The notes under the pieces are model-generated. The model worked only from the letters and a program-made list of their open reading frames with translations, searched no databases and was not told where the DNA came from. This document shows positions 5,648 to 5,680 of a DNA stretch of 5,680 nucleotides, piece by piece. Made by a program: the position numbers and the translations under genes. Each line of letters begins with the position of its first letter. The first letter of the stretch is position 1. Origin of the DNA: CAWACC01 sp964390695 (lineage in GTDB: Bacteria > Chlamydiota > Chlamydiia > Chlamydiales > Parachlamydiaceae); NCBI GenBank assembly GCA_964390695.1, contig CAYMKI010000178.1, positions 1 to 5,680 on the forward strand, in the 5' to 3' direction.

Positions 5648-5680
5648 CAAAACTCTATTTTTATTTTCATATCATGGTCG

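Noticed and set aside
5602..5679. Minus-strand frame open from the right edge to a TAA at 5604-5602, a possible tail of an upstream gene
   Set aside because: Twenty-five codons in AT-rich DNA can be open by chance, and the translation shows nothing recognisable. The neighbouring sequence would be needed.

Overview
The window carries two conserved metabolic genes and three poorly characterised or orphan genes. The conserved pair is sucC-sucD (both subunits of succinyl-CoA synthetase), on the minus strand from 5582 down to 3512. The rest (1-3515) holds a leucine-rich-repeat (LRR) protein, a 447-residue protein with a weak F-box-like N-terminus, and a 210-residue helical protein that I do not recognise. 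I find no rRNA, tRNA, CRISPR array, insertion sequence or clear phage gene. The genes have bacterial Shine-Dalgarno sites and sigma70-like promoter hexamers. An SDS22-like LRR protein next to a possible F-box-like protein, in moderately AT-rich DNA beside sucCD, would fit an amoeba-associated intracellular bacterium, for example an environmental chlamydia (Parachlamydiaceae and relatives). This assignment is inference from gene content only; no marker gene fixes it.

Layout: 1-1143 (minus) is the N-terminal 381 residues of a secreted LRR protein that runs off the left edge. 1144-1297 is an AT-rich divergent promoter region with a perfect -35 hexamer for the LRR gene, a weaker promoter candidate for the rightward gene, and a short perfect inverted repeat between the two -35 elements. 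1298-2641 (plus) is the 447-residue protein. 2642-2882 is a non-coding gap with a weak promoter candidate, a perfect 12-bp palindrome, a short hairpin and a strong ribosome binding site. 2883-3515 (plus) is the 210-residue protein. Its stop codon overlaps that of sucD, which converges on it. sucC and sucD are separated by one base and form a tight operon whose upstream region (5583-5680) carries an imperfect inverted repeat.

SucC and SucD form the enzyme that converts succinyl-CoA plus ADP or GDP and phosphate to succinate, CoA and NTP in the TCA cycle. Nothing links the other three genes to that pathway; they look like an accessory segment beside a core operon, and two of them might act on host proteins. 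Two 60-base lines counted by hand gave 50% G+C (in sucC) and 40% (in the 447-residue gene), which suggests, but does not prove, a different history. I did not find a convincing new multi-gene system. The items most worth following are the two orphan proteins, the LRR/F-box-like divergent pair, and the overlapping convergent gene ends with nearby inverted repeats.
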